A stretch of 64,000 nt of DNA from contig NZ_VDDA01000003.1 of the NCBI RefSeq assembly GCF_006151805.1, positions 248,001 through 312,000 on the forward strand, in the 5' to 3' direction. This stretch comes from Methylobacterium terricola. GTDB taxonomy: Bacteria > Pseudomonadota > Alphaproteobacteria > Rhizobiales > Beijerinckiaceae. Positions 1 through 8,088 of the stretch are shown here, piece after piece; positions within the stretch are counted from its first letter, which is position 1; every line of letters begins with the position of its first letter. Below the pieces are notes generated by a model. The model saw only the letters and a list, made by a program, of their open reading frames with translations, searched no databases and had not been told where the DNA came from. The translations under genes and the position numbers were made by a program.

Positions 1-250
1 CCCCCTCGGCACAAGCCTCGACCGCCGGCCCGTCCAAGCTCAGCTCCGAGATTCTCCCCCCACTGCGTCGAGCGTCATCGCGATCGTCTCGCCGGCGATC
101 CGGCCCTTCGCATCGGCGAAGCCGGGAACGTCCTCGGCCACAGCCCCGACGACCTCGCCCGGGTCCGCGACCCGGCTTCCGGCTACCCGTCGGTGCCGTT
201 CGGCAAGGACGTGGAACTCTCCGTCCGCCTCGGCGGAAGACCGGGCACGC
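1..250. other. left edge, no supportable gene
   Basis: No reading frame here resembles a protein family I recognise, and none has a convincing start with a ribosome-binding site. The stretch lies downstream of the minus-strand C45-type gene. It could contain the end of a gene that begins outside the window, but nothing in the sequence allows that call. Confidence 0.4.
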
Positions 251-1219
251 TCAGGACGATTCCAGTTCACCATAATCGTGGGTGTAGGAGCCCTCCTCGA
301 ACCGGTCGAAGCTCTGGCTCCAGCGCCGGCCGGGCCAGAGGTAATCGACGCGGCCGGCGGCCGGCCGGTACATCGCGGTGTAGGCGGTCGTGAAGGCAGC
401 CTTGCGCGAGTAGAGCGGGGGCGCGAAGAAGCGCGCCGTCAGCGTCTCCAGCGTCGCCGACGGGTCGGACAGCGCCTCATCGAGCACGCGCTGGCGCAGG
501 GTCGAGCGGGAGGCGGGCGAGGCCCGCTCCTGATGGTTGGTGCAGGTCCGGTGATGCGTCACCGCCGCCGCGCGCCGGGGCCCGAGGAACACCGTCGCGT
601 GCGCGCCCGTCCGGTCGAGGAGCGTGACGTTGTGAAGCTGCACCGCCGGCAGGCCGCGCAACGCCTCGGCCGCCTCCGCCACCGTGCCGCAGGTCTCCAG
701 CACGTAGCGCAGCATCATGATGATGGCGAAACCCTCGCCCCGCCGGGCGATGCCGCCGAGCGTGCAGCTCGCCACCAGCCCGTCGTCGTTCATCCCGTCG
801 AGGCACCCGCCCCAGGGCCGCTGCCCCATGCCGATCACCCGCCGGCGCGACCACGCGGTCAGCTCGATGCGGCCGGTGATGACGGGAAGCGGGTAATCGT
901 AGTTGCGGACCAGCGCCGGGCCGTCCTCGCCGAGCCAGACGGCCTGGCTGCATCCCTGCCGGTGGGGGGCCGGACGGTAATGGCTGAGGATGCGGTGGGC
1001 GAGGTCGTCGTCGCCGACCATGCCGCACACCGCATCGTAATGCGGGACGAGCTCGGGCATATGGCGCGTGAGGGCGGCCCGGCACTCGGCGGCCGTCGGG
1101 GTCTCCGGCGCCCCCTCGCCGAGATACCAGCGCGCGGCCTCGTCCCGGCCATCGCGGAAGCGGGCGAGCCAGGCCGGGCCGGGCCGGTCCTCGCGCGCGG
1201 CGGTGAAGGTCTTCTGCAT
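251..1219 (-). CDS. C45-family autoproteolytic acyltransferase/hydrolase-like protein
   Basis: A 322-residue cytoplasmic protein (no signal peptide) of the NTN-hydrolase superfamily, peptidase family C45 (acyl-CoA:6-aminopenicillanic acid acyltransferase-like). Cys90 in the context RQGCSQAVW is the expected nucleophile exposed by self-cleavage. It is followed by the core motif LVRNYDYP and later by GMNDDGLVAS, both typical of this fold, which hydrolyses or transfers acyl groups on linear amide bonds. The natural substrate cannot be read from sequence. The ATG at 1219 directly precedes the conserved N-terminal region. The gene points the same way as the LysR regulator at 1420-2313, about 200 bp upstream, so the two could be co-transcribed, though the spacing argues for a separate promoter. 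Confidence 0.75.
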   Translation of the reverse strand: MQKTFTAAREDRPGPAWLARFRDGRDEAARWYLGEGAPETPTAAECRAALTRHMPELVPHYDAVCGMVGDDDLAHRILSHYRPAPHRQGCSQAVWLGEDGPALVRNYDYPLPVITGRIELTAWSRRRVIGMGQRPWGGCLDGMNDDGLVASCTLGGIARRGEGFAIIMMLRYVLETCGTVAEAAEALRGLPAVQLHNVTLLDRTGAHATVFLGPRRAAAVTHHRTCTNHQERASPASRSTLRQRVLDEALSDPSATLETLTARFFAPPLYSRKAAFTTAYTAMYRPAAGRVDYLWPGRRWSQSFDRFEEGSYTHDYGELESS

Positions 1220-1419
1220 CCGGAGGGTTGTAGCGGCAACGCGCCCTCCCCGGCCATCGCTCCCCCGGCGGTGCGTGGTCGCGGATACGACATGCCCGCC
1301 TTGCGGGCGATCTCACTCCCCGCCCGGTCAGTCCGGGGCCGCGCCGCGGAGCCCGGACTGACGGTGGAGCATGTGCGCTCCGTCGCGACGATCGATGGAA
1401 GCGGCCGGGCCGACATCTG

Positions 1420-2313
1420 TCACCGTGCCCCGACCGGCTCTCCCTGCTCCAGGAGCCAAGCCAGGAACGAGGCGACCGGCTCGTCCACCGCCTTCCCCTC
1501 CCGCACATACGCGCAATAGGCCCGGGCCGGCAGGCGCGGTCCCGGGAACGGTGCGACGAGGCGGCCCTGCGCGAGGTCGTCGGCGATGAGCGCCGTCGGG
1601 CCCATGGCAAGGCCGATCCCGTCGAGGGCGGCCTGGAGCGTGAGATAGAAGTGGTCGAGGGTCAGGGCCGCCGCGGGCTGGAGGCCCGGGATCCCGGCCG
1701 CAGCGAGCCAGTCGTCCCAGAGCCGCGGCAGGCTCGCGCTGTGCAGCAGGGTGTGGCGGCCCAGGTCCTCCGGGCAGCGCACAGGCACCCGGTCGAGGAG
1801 GCCCGGGCTGCAGACCGGCAGCCGCTCCTCGGACAGGAACGGCCGCGCCGCGACGCCGTAAAAGCGATCCGGGCCGCCGCGGATGACGATGTCGTACGGG
1901 GCGGCCAGGGCTTCGAGCGGCTGGTTCGAGGTCTCGAGCCGGACTTGCGTTCCCGGATGCCGCGTGCGGAACGCCGCCAGCCGCGGCACCAGCCAGCGCA
2001 GGGCGAAGCTCGCCGGCGCATTGATGCGGAGCACGGCGCCCTCGTCGTGCCCGTAACACGCGGTCGCGGCGGCGATCCGGTCGAGGGCCGGGCCGATCTC
2101 CGCCAGATAGGCCCGGGCCGCCGGCGTGAGCACCACGCGCCGGTTGTGCCGCTCGAACGCCTTCGTCCGCAGCCAGTCCTCGAGCAGGCGCACCTGCTGG
2201 CTGACCGCGCCGTGGGTCACCCCGAGCTCATTGGCAGCCGCCTTGAAGCTGCCCAGCCGCGCGGCGGCCTCGAAGGCGCGAAGGGCGTTCAGGGGAGGCA
2301 GCGCGCGCCGCAT
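1420..2313 (-). CDS. LysR-family transcriptional regulator (GcvA-like)
   Basis: A 297-residue regulator. The N-terminal winged helix-turn-helix (about residues 5-65) carries LNALRAFEAAARLGSFKAAA and GVTHGAVSQQVRLLE, the hallmarks of the GcvA/AmpR subgroup. The rest is the periplasmic-binding-protein-like effector domain. An open frame continues upstream of 2313, but the ATG there sits exactly where family members begin, so the longer frame is not used. It is divergent from the EamA transporter at 2461, and regulators of this class commonly control the divergent gene. The 147-bp gap between them is therefore the likely operator region. The effector is unknown. Confidence 0.9.
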   Translation of the reverse strand: MRRALPPLNALRAFEAAARLGSFKAAANELGVTHGAVSQQVRLLEDWLRTKAFERHNRRVVLTPAARAYLAEIGPALDRIAAATACYGHDEGAVLRINAPASFALRWLVPRLAAFRTRHPGTQVRLETSNQPLEALAAPYDIVIRGGPDRFYGVAARPFLSEERLPVCSPGLLDRVPVRCPEDLGRHTLLHSASLPRLWDDWLAAAGIPGLQPAAALTLDHFYLTLQAALDGIGLAMGPTALIADDLAQGRLVAPFPGPRLPARAYCAYVREGKAVDEPVASFLAWLLEQGEPVGAR

Positions 2314-2460
2314 GGAAACAGCGATCCCGGTCGGGTGAGTTTTCCTGGCAAGTCCGGTCCGAACAAATGGTTTGTCGGCGCATCTGGCAAGAGGCACCCT
2401 GACTCCAGATCCCTTCATCGAGGCGGCCGTCATGTCCCCATCCCCTCCCCGGGCCGCCCC

Positions 2461-3288
2461 GTGACGCCCGTCCTCCTCGCGGCCGTCACCGGTGCGGCGA
2501 TCCTGCATGCGGGCTGGAACGCGGTCCTGCGCGGGGGCAGCGACCGGCTGTGGTCGATGACCCTGATGATGGTGGCGGTCGCCCTCGTCACGGCGCCGGC
2601 GTCCCTGGTCCTGCCCTGGCCGAACGCCGCGAGCTGGCCCTACGTGATCGCCTCGGCGCTGATCCATGCTGGCTACAACCTGTCGCTGGTGCGGACCTAC
2701 CGCACCGGCGATCTCGGCCAGACCTATCCGATCTCCCGCGGCTCCTCTCCGGTCCTGGTGGCCCTGGGCGCGATGGTCTTCGCGCACGAGGCGGTCACCC
2801 TCCTGTCCGGCCTCGGCATCGCGCTGGTCTCCGGCGGGATCGTGTCGCTGGCCTTCCAGGGCCGGCATCTCCGGACCGGCACCCTGCCGGCGGCGCTGAC
2901 CACCGGCGTGCTGATCGGCGCCTATACGGTGGTGGACGGGATCGGGGTCCGGCTCGCGGGCGACAGCCTCGCCTATGCCAACGCCATGTTCCTCCTCTGG
3001 AGCCTGACGATGCCGCCGCTCTTCCTGGCGATGCGCGGCCGGCCGCCGGCCTATACCAGGGCGGAGACCGCGATGGCGCTGGCCGGCGGCCTCGTCTCGA
3101 TCCTCGCCTACGGCATCGTCATCGGGGCGATGCAATTCGGCGCGATGGGCGTGGTCTCCGCCCTGCGCGAGACCAGCGTGGTCTATGCCGCGATCATCGG
3201 TCGGGTTTTCCTCAAGGAACAGCTGACGATCGCCCGGATCGCCTCCTGCCTGGCGATCGCCGCCGGCGCGGCCTGCCTCACCGCGTGA
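2461..3288 (+). CDS. EamA/DMT-family inner-membrane transporter
   Basis: A 275-residue, almost entirely hydrophobic protein that folds as ten predicted transmembrane helices in two EamA repeats (drug/metabolite transporter superfamily, RhaT/PecM type). The paired motif TYPISRGSSPVLVALGAM near residue 95 and SALRETSVVYAAIIG near residue 235 mark the two repeats. These proteins usually export amino acids or small metabolites. I chose GTG 2461 because no ATG lies closer to the first hydrophobic helix and the upstream in-frame region overlaps the opposing LysR gene. The gene converges on the PNPOx-like gene, with only 4 bp between the stop codons. Confidence 0.85.
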   Translation: MTPVLLAAVTGAAILHAGWNAVLRGGSDRLWSMTLMMVAVALVTAPASLVLPWPNAASWPYVIASALIHAGYNLSLVRTYRTGDLGQTYPISRGSSPVLVALGAMVFAHEAVTLLSGLGIALVSGGIVSLAFQGRHLRTGTLPAALTTGVLIGAYTVVDGIGVRLAGDSLAYANAMFLLWSLTMPPLFLAMRGRPPAYTRAETAMALAGGLVSILAYGIVIGAMQFGAMGVVSALRETSVVYAAIIGRVFLKEQLTIARIASCLAIAAGAACLTA

Positions 3289-3292
3289 ACGG

Positions 3293-3913
3293 TCACCACA
3301 TCGTCTGCTTTGCCCGCTCGGCCCAGGCCGCGTCGTAGGTCTCGCCGCCGACGCGGCCCTCGCTCAACTCGGCCAGAATCTGCCCGGGGGTCGGCAGCGT
3401 CTTCGGATCGACCTGGGCGTCGGCCCGCCACAGGCCGGAACGGATCAGCGCCCGGGCGCACTGGAAATAGACCTCACCGACCCGGATCACCATCACGGTG
3501 CGCGGCGCCTTGCCGTCGACGGCGAAGGACGCACAGAGATCCGGGTCGTCGTCGATCGCCGCCCGGCCGTTGACCCGCAGCGCATTGCCGATGCCGGGGA
3601 TCAGGAACATCAGCCCGACCCGCGGATCGCGCAGGACGTTGCGCAGGCTGTCGATCCGGTTGTTGCCCCGCCGATCGGGCAGGAGCAGCGTGCGCGGATC
3701 GGCGAGGCGGACGAAGCCCGGGCGGTCGCCGCGCGGCGAGCAATCGAGACCCTCCGGGCCGGATGTCGCCAGGGCGAGGAACGGGGCCGCTTCGAGGAAG
3801 CGGCGGTAATGCGGCGTGATGTGGTCGGCGACCTTCACGGTCGAGGCTTCGCCCACCGCACCGAACGCGCCGTAGATGCGCTCGAGATCCGCCTCGCTCT
3901 CCAGGACCGCCAT
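3293..3913 (-). CDS. pyridoxamine 5'-phosphate oxidase-family flavoprotein
   Basis: A 206-residue FMN-binding split-barrel protein of the MSMEG_1061-like PNPOx subfamily. Recognisable segments are FLALATSGPEGLDCSPRGD (about residues 45-63), LLLPDRRGNNRIDSLRNV and VGLMFLIPGIGNALRVNGRA. These form the FMN phosphate and isoalloxazine contacts in this subfamily. Members are oxidoreductases of mostly unknown substrate and are not the vitamin B6 enzyme itself. The gene is transcribed away from the repA upstream region, so the 280 bp to its right serve both directions. Confidence 0.85.
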   Translation of the reverse strand: MAVLESEADLERIYGAFGAVGEASTVKVADHITPHYRRFLEAAPFLALATSGPEGLDCSPRGDRPGFVRLADPRTLLLPDRRGNNRIDSLRNVLRDPRVGLMFLIPGIGNALRVNGRAAIDDDPDLCASFAVDGKAPRTVMVIRVGEVYFQCARALIRSGLWRADAQVDPKTLPTPGQILAELSEGRVGGETYDAAWAERAKQTMW

Positions 3914-4030
3914 CGTATCGTCTCCGCAACCGGGATGGCGAAGGCGTTAAGCGATCGGTCCGGCGGTGACCATCGAGAAGATCGCACCCGTTCGTGAGAT
4001 CCGCTCACGCCGCGAGCCTGGCTCGCTCCG

Positions 4031-4046
4031 GTTGCCAGATGGCAAC
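4031..4046. promoter_or_regulatory. parS-like 16-bp palindrome 1
   Basis: A perfect palindrome of two 7-base arms around 2 central bases: GTTGCCA-GA-TGGCAAC. It matches the outer GTT...AAC frame and 16-bp length known for centromeres (parS) of repABC replicons that RepB binds. It lies 150 bp upstream of repA, a common location in that family. RepB binding is inferred. Confidence 0.75.
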
Positions 4047-4065
4047 TGGCTCTGCTTCGTGCGGG

Positions 4066-4081
4066 GTTGCCACCTGGCAAC
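4066..4081. promoter_or_regulatory. parS-like 16-bp palindrome 2
   Basis: A second perfect copy, GTTGCCA-CC-TGGCAAC, centred exactly 35 bp from the first. Two identical-arm copies so close together, just before the partition genes, strongly suggest a RepB-binding centromere cluster. Only the two central bases differ from the first copy. Confidence 0.75.
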
Positions 4082-4158
4082 CGCGAACCGCGCAATCATG
4101 GTTAATGCCCGTAAACCAAAAACCGTTTGCCTCCCTACGGCCACGCTGGCATCGTCTT

Positions 4159-4173
4159 ACGGAATTTTTCCGT
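4159..4173. promoter_or_regulatory. short dyad upstream of repA
   Basis: A perfect 6-bp inverted repeat with a 3-bp centre (ACGGAA-TTT-TTCCGT) lies 20 bp before the repA start codon. RepA proteins of repABC cassettes repress their own promoter, so this is a candidate operator. It is too short to be a convincing terminator for any upstream gene. Confidence 0.35.
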
Positions 4174-4193
4174 GATGCGCTGTGGAACCGTAA

Positions 4194-5414
4194 ATGCCCG
4201 ACCAGCCGCAGGAGCAGGCGAGAGCCGCGATCTCCGACCGCCCCTCGATCACCCGGATCATCGCCGATGATGGCGGTGCGCTGTCGAACGAGCTGAACGC
4301 GCTCCGGCGCACGCTCTTCCCGCCGGCCTCGCACAAGCTGCTACGCTCGTTCTCCTCCGGCGAGGCGGCGAAGCTGATCGGGGTGGCGGATGGCTACCTG
4401 CGTCAGCTCTCGTTGGCGAGCAAGGGCCCGCAGCCGGAGATCGGCCCCGGCGGCCGGCGCTCCTACACGCTCGGCCAGATCAACGAGCTGCGCCAGCTGC
4501 TCGACGACGGTCCGAAAGCGAAGGGCTACGTGCCGCACCGCTCCGGCGATGAGCATTGCCAGGTGCTGGCGGTGGTGAACTTCAAGGGCGGCTCGGGCAA
4601 GACCACCACGGCGGCGCATCTCGCGCAGTACCTGGCGCTCCGCGGCTACCGCGTGCTCGCCGTCGATCTCGACCCGCAGGCCTCCCTCACCGCGTTGCAC
4701 GGCTACCAGCCGGAATTCGACGTCGGCCCCAACCAGACCCTCTACGCCGCGATCCGCCACGACGACGAGCAGAAGCCGCTCGCCGAGGTGGTGCGCAAGA
4801 CCTACTTCCCGGGCCTCGACCTCGTGCCGGGCAACCTCGAACTGATGGAGTTCGAGCACGACACCCCGCGGGTCCTGGCCGACCGCAACGCCGAGCCGTT
4901 CTTCGGACGCATCGCGACCGCGCTCGGCAGCGTCGCCGACGATTACGACGTGATGATCCTCGACTGCCCGCCGCAGCTCGGCTTCCTCACCCTCGGCGCG
5001 CTCTGCGCGGCCACCGCGATGCTGGTGACGGTGCATCCGCAGATGCTCGACGTGATGTCGATGTGCCAGTTCCTGCTGATGGCCTCCGACCTGCTCGGCG
5101 TGGTGCAGGAGGCCGGGGCCGACCTCGATTACGATTTCCTGCGCTACGTCGTGACCCGCTACGAACCCTCCGACGCACCGCAGACCCAGATGGTCGGCTT
5201 TATGCGCTCGCTGTTCCGCGAGCGGGTGCTGACCCACCTGATGCTGAAATCGACCGCCGTGTCGGATGCCGGCCTGTCGAAGCAGACCCTCTACGAGATC
5301 GGCCGCGAGAGCTTTACCCGCGCCACCTACGACCGGGCGATCGAAGCGCTCGACGGGGTGAACGGGGAGATCGAAGGCCTGATGCACCGCGCCTGGGGAC
5401 GCGTGCCGGCATGA
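4194..5414 (+). CDS. repA: ParA-family partition ATPase, RepA of repABC type
   Basis: A 406-residue plasmid-type partition ATPase. The N-terminal region (about residues 50-105) is a MerR-like DNA-binding domain (SSGEAAKLIGVADGYLRQL), typical of RepA proteins that repress their own operon. The deviant Walker A motif KGGSGKTTTA is at 131-140, followed by AVDLDPQASLT (Walker A') and VMILDCPPQLGF (Walker B). It should form a nucleotide-dependent pattern on the nucleoid that moves RepB-parS complexes. The ATG at 4194 precedes the conserved start; its ribosome site is weak. The stop overlaps the repB start (ATGA), which indicates translational coupling. Confidence 0.92.
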   Translation: MPDQPQEQARAAISDRPSITRIIADDGGALSNELNALRRTLFPPASHKLLRSFSSGEAAKLIGVADGYLRQLSLASKGPQPEIGPGGRRSYTLGQINELRQLLDDGPKAKGYVPHRSGDEHCQVLAVVNFKGGSGKTTTAAHLAQYLALRGYRVLAVDLDPQASLTALHGYQPEFDVGPNQTLYAAIRHDDEQKPLAEVVRKTYFPGLDLVPGNLELMEFEHDTPRVLADRNAEPFFGRIATALGSVADDYDVMILDCPPQLGFLTLGALCAATAMLVTVHPQMLDVMSMCQFLLMASDLLGVVQEAGADLDYDFLRYVVTRYEPSDAPQTQMVGFMRSLFRERVLTHLMLKSTAVSDAGLSKQTLYEIGRESFTRATYDRAIEALDGVNGEIEGLMHRAWGRVPA

Positions 5415-6442
5415 AGCGTAAGGATGCCCTCCGCGCCGCTCTCGGCGCCCGCTCCCAGGAGCCGCCGCCCGAGTTGCCAGTTGGCAACCCGGTCGAGCCG
5501 GTGGAAACCCCGCCCGAGGCACCGCGCCCGCTGGTACGGTCCGGCGCCGTCGGCGCGATGGGGCGCAGCCTCGGCCGCATCGCCAGCGCGGCGGCGGAGG
5601 CCCGCGCCATGGTCGCTTCCGGCGACCGGGTGGTCGAGCTCGATCCGGCGCTGATCGACGGCTCGTTCGTCAAGGACCGCCTGTCGGGCGATCCGGAGGA
5701 GCACGCCGCCTTCGTGGCCCTGATCCGCGAGCGCGGCCAGCAGGTGCCGATCCTGGTGCGGCCACACCCGAGCGCGGACGGACGTTACCAGGTCGCCTAC
5801 GGCCACCGCCGCCTGCGCGCCGCGGCCGAGCTCGGCCGGCCGGTGCGGGCGGTGGTCAAGCCGCTCACCGACGAGGACCTCGTCGTCGCGCAGGGCCAGG
5901 AGAACTCGGCCCGGGCCGATCTTAGCTACATCGAGCGGGCCCTGTTCGCGATCGCGCTCGAGGATCGCGGCTTCGACCGCGCCACCATCATGGCGGCGCT
6001 CGCGGTCGAGAAGACCCAGCTGTCGCGGCTGATCGGCATCGGCCGGGCGGTGCCGCCGCAGGTCGTGGCGGCCGTCGGCCCGGCGCCGAAGGCCGGGCGG
6101 CCGCGCTGGACCGCGCTCGCCGACGCCTTGGCCCGGGACGGGGCAGGGGAGGTGGTGACCCGCCTCTTGGCGGCACCGGATTTTTCGGAGCTGTCCTCCG
6201 ACGACCGCTTCGCCCGGCTGTTGAGCGGCCTCACCGCGCCAGCGCCGCGACCGGTGCCGGCCCCCGCGGTCTGGACCAATCTCGGCGGCCGGCCGATGGT
6301 GCGGATCGACCGCGATGCGAAGCGGACCCAGCTCACCATCGACGACACGGTCGAGCCGGACTTCGCCGCCTACCTGATCCAGAGTCTTCCCCAGCTCTAC
6401 GCCGCCTTCGCCGAGTCGAAGGGCCGCGACGAGACCGATTAA
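5411..6442 (+). CDS. repB: ParB-family centromere-binding protein, RepB of repABC type
   Basis: A 343-residue ParB-like protein. The N-terminal ParB/sulfiredoxin nucleotide-binding domain covers about residues 75-170, with YGHRRLRAAAELG at 130-142 and QENSARADLSYIERA at 163-177, both CTPase-region motifs of ParB/RepB. A helix-turn-helix follows near 188-212 (ATIMAALAVEKTQLSRLIGI). The C-terminus matches the RepB family ending. It should bind the 16-bp palindromes at 4031, 4066 and 5473. The last of these lies inside its own codons 21-26, and placement within the operon is known for parS sites in this family. It overlaps repA by 4 bp. Confidence 0.92.
   Translation: MKRKDALRAALGARSQEPPPELPVGNPVEPVETPPEAPRPLVRSGAVGAMGRSLGRIASAAAEARAMVASGDRVVELDPALIDGSFVKDRLSGDPEEHAAFVALIRERGQQVPILVRPHPSADGRYQVAYGHRRLRAAAELGRPVRAVVKPLTDEDLVVAQGQENSARADLSYIERALFAIALEDRGFDRATIMAALAVEKTQLSRLIGIGRAVPPQVVAAVGPAPKAGRPRWTALADALARDGAGEVVTRLLAAPDFSELSSDDRFARLLSGLTAPAPRPVPAPAVWTNLGGRPMVRIDRDAKRTQLTIDDTVEPDFAAYLIQSLPQLYAAFAESKGRDETD
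5473..5488. promoter_or_regulatory. parS-like 16-bp palindrome 3, inside repB
   Basis: A third perfect copy, GTTGCCA-GT-TGGCAAC, embedded in the variable N-terminal part of repB. The arms are identical to the two copies upstream of repA. Because it falls in a non-conserved stretch of the protein, codon constraint does not explain it, which supports a DNA-level role. Confidence 0.7.
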
Positions 6443-6474
6443 GGTTCGACCCCGTTGCAAGCCGGTGGGACGAA

Positions 6475-6588
6475 GACTCACCGGTTAGACACACAGATTC
6501 ACAGGAATCTGCCGCTCTGCTTCGGAATCGGCCGGACTCGACTCTGCCGATTCGGGTTTCACGCGTTAGGACTCGGTCAAACAGAGTC
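6475..6588. promoter_or_regulatory. GANTC cluster in the repB-rep intergenic region
   Basis: Nine GANTC sites start at 6475, 6496, 6505, 6525, 6535, 6540, 6549, 6570 and 6584. At about 70 percent GC the random expectation is near one per 360 bp. GANTC is the target of the alphaproteobacterial cell-cycle methyltransferase CcrM. The cluster covers most of the 192 bp before the initiator gene and must overlap its promoter. An imperfect dyad (6523-6532 with 6546-6555) lies inside. In repABC plasmids this position encodes the antisense RNA that controls repC; I see no clear equivalent. Confidence 0.75.
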
Positions 6589-6642
6589 ACGATGCGCGCC
6601 TGATCGGTCCGCGCATCCCCGTGCGGAGCCGCTTTGGTGGAG

Positions 6643-7836
6643 ATGACAAACCCGCCGCAACGAGCCCAAGAGGCCGTAGGCCAAAAGCCATTGGGCCAAG
6701 AGGCCATCAGCCAGGAGGCCGTAAGCCAGGAGGCCGTCGAGGGCGTGCGCGATGCCGACCTCGTCGAGATCGTCGAGAAGGCGCGGGGCAGCGTCGCCTA
6801 CAAGGCGACGCTCGCCTTCGTGCGTGCCAGCCAGGCCAAGCGCGACGCCGAGCTGGAAGCGCGCGAGAAGCTCGTCGTGCTCAAGGCCGAGGCCGAGGCC
6901 GAGCGCGCCCGGCTGCCGCGCAACGCCCGCCGCCGCGACATGGTCCGCGAGGTGATCGAGAACGAGCCGGCCGCACCCGAGAACATCCAGCACATCCACT
7001 CGGTGCTGGCGCTCTGCGGCCTGCCGTATCGCGAGCCGAAGGGTGTCACCAACGTCTCGCGCGAATACGGCCGCAATACGCTCGCCATCAATGCCGGCCG
7101 GCTCATCAACCCGGCGACCGGCGAGATGGAGATGCAGGGGCTGCCCTACGGCCCGAAGGCGCGGCTGCTGCTGCTGCATCTCTGCACCGAGGCGGTGCGC
7201 CAGCGCAGCCCCAAGGTCGAGGTGGCGCAGAGCATGTCGGGCTTCATCCGCGACATGGGATTTCCGGTCACCGGCGGCGAGCGCGGCACGCTCAAGCAGT
7301 TCAAGGAGCAGCTCAACCGGCTCGCCGCCTGCTCGATGCAGATCGGCCTGTGGGACGGCACCCGCGCCTCGACCCTCAACGTGCCGCCGTTCCGGCAGAT
7401 GGACGTCTGGCTGCCGCTGCACAACCATCCCGATCAGGGCCTGCTGTGGTCCTCGACCATCACCTTCCACCGCGAATTCTACGACAACCTGATCCAGCAC
7501 GCCCTGCCGGTCGACATCCGCGCCGCCCGCGCCTTTGCCGGCTCGGCGCGCAAGCTCGACCTGCTGTTCTGGGTCGGCTACCGGCTCTCGCGCCTGGAGC
7601 GGCCGCTGCGGCTCACCTGGGACAACCTCTACAAGCAGTTCGGCAGCGAGAACGGCTCGATCCGCTCGTTCCGCCAGGAATTCCGCAAGGACGTCGCCCA
7701 CCTCACCGAGGTGTTCCCGCGCCTGCGCCTGACCCTCGACGACGGGGGCATGCAGCTGCTGCCATCCGATCCGAAGGACCTGCTGGTGCCCCCCAAGGCG
7801 GCGCTTGCGAATAAGCGAGCCCGGGCAAGGGCTTGA
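6643..7836 (+). CDS. plasmid-type replication initiator, RepA_C family
   Basis: A protein of about 397 residues resembling the plasmid-encoded RepA initiator family (RepA_C), not RepC of repABC plasmids. Recognised stretches include INPATGEMEMQGLPYGPKAR, LFWVGYRLSRLERPLRLTW and the charged C-terminal region LYKQFG.ENGSIRSFRQEFRKDV. It should bind the iterons downstream (7840-9554) and open the origin. The ATG at 6643 is chosen; GTG 6637 and TTG 6634 are in frame just upstream. Residues about 10-35 form an imperfect pentapeptide repeat around QEA(V/I)S, encoded by 15-bp DNA repeats at 6666-6738. The gene lies in the order repA-repB-rep, all on one strand. Confidence 0.85.
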   Translation: MTNPPQRAQEAVGQKPLGQEAISQEAVSQEAVEGVRDADLVEIVEKARGSVAYKATLAFVRASQAKRDAELEAREKLVVLKAEAEAERARLPRNARRRDMVREVIENEPAAPENIQHIHSVLALCGLPYREPKGVTNVSREYGRNTLAINAGRLINPATGEMEMQGLPYGPKARLLLLHLCTEAVRQRSPKVEVAQSMSGFIRDMGFPVTGGERGTLKQFKEQLNRLAACSMQIGLWDGTRASTLNVPPFRQMDVWLPLHNHPDQGLLWSSTITFHREFYDNLIQHALPVDIRAARAFAGSARKLDLLFWVGYRLSRLERPLRLTWDNLYKQFGSENGSIRSFRQEFRKDVAHLTEVFPRLRLTLDDGGMQLLPSDPKDLLVPPKAALANKRARARA

Positions 7837-7839
7837 TTC

Positions 7840-7854
7840 CGCCGAGTTCCCTAC
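7840..7854 (-). repeat. isolated iteron-like copy after rep
   Basis: Read on the minus strand this is GTAGGGAACTCGGCG, one base off the iteron at 9540-9554. It begins 3 bp after the rep stop codon, separated from the main arrays by 800 bp. It could let Rep bind near its own gene end or be a relic. Confidence 0.5.
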
Positions 7855-8088
7855 GACGGGGGAGGGGCGTCCGCCGGTGGGCGGCGGCGTGAGCGCGTCA
7901 CGGCGCCGGCGCTGTGTTTGGCGTGACTGTATATAGGATTATTTTCTTTCATTTGGATGCATCCCTGCGATGGGGGATGTTCCCTACACCCCTCGCGAAC
8001 CGTGGGCGGCGTTCTGAGGTCGCTCGATCTCGAACCGCCCATGCTTCGGAGCGTGTTCGATCGGGCAGGCTGGCCTGAACCCTTCCAT

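Noticed and set aside
1420..3135. Long upstream extension of the LysR gene
   Set aside because: The family starts at 2313; the extension overlaps the EamA gene on the other strand and has biased composition.
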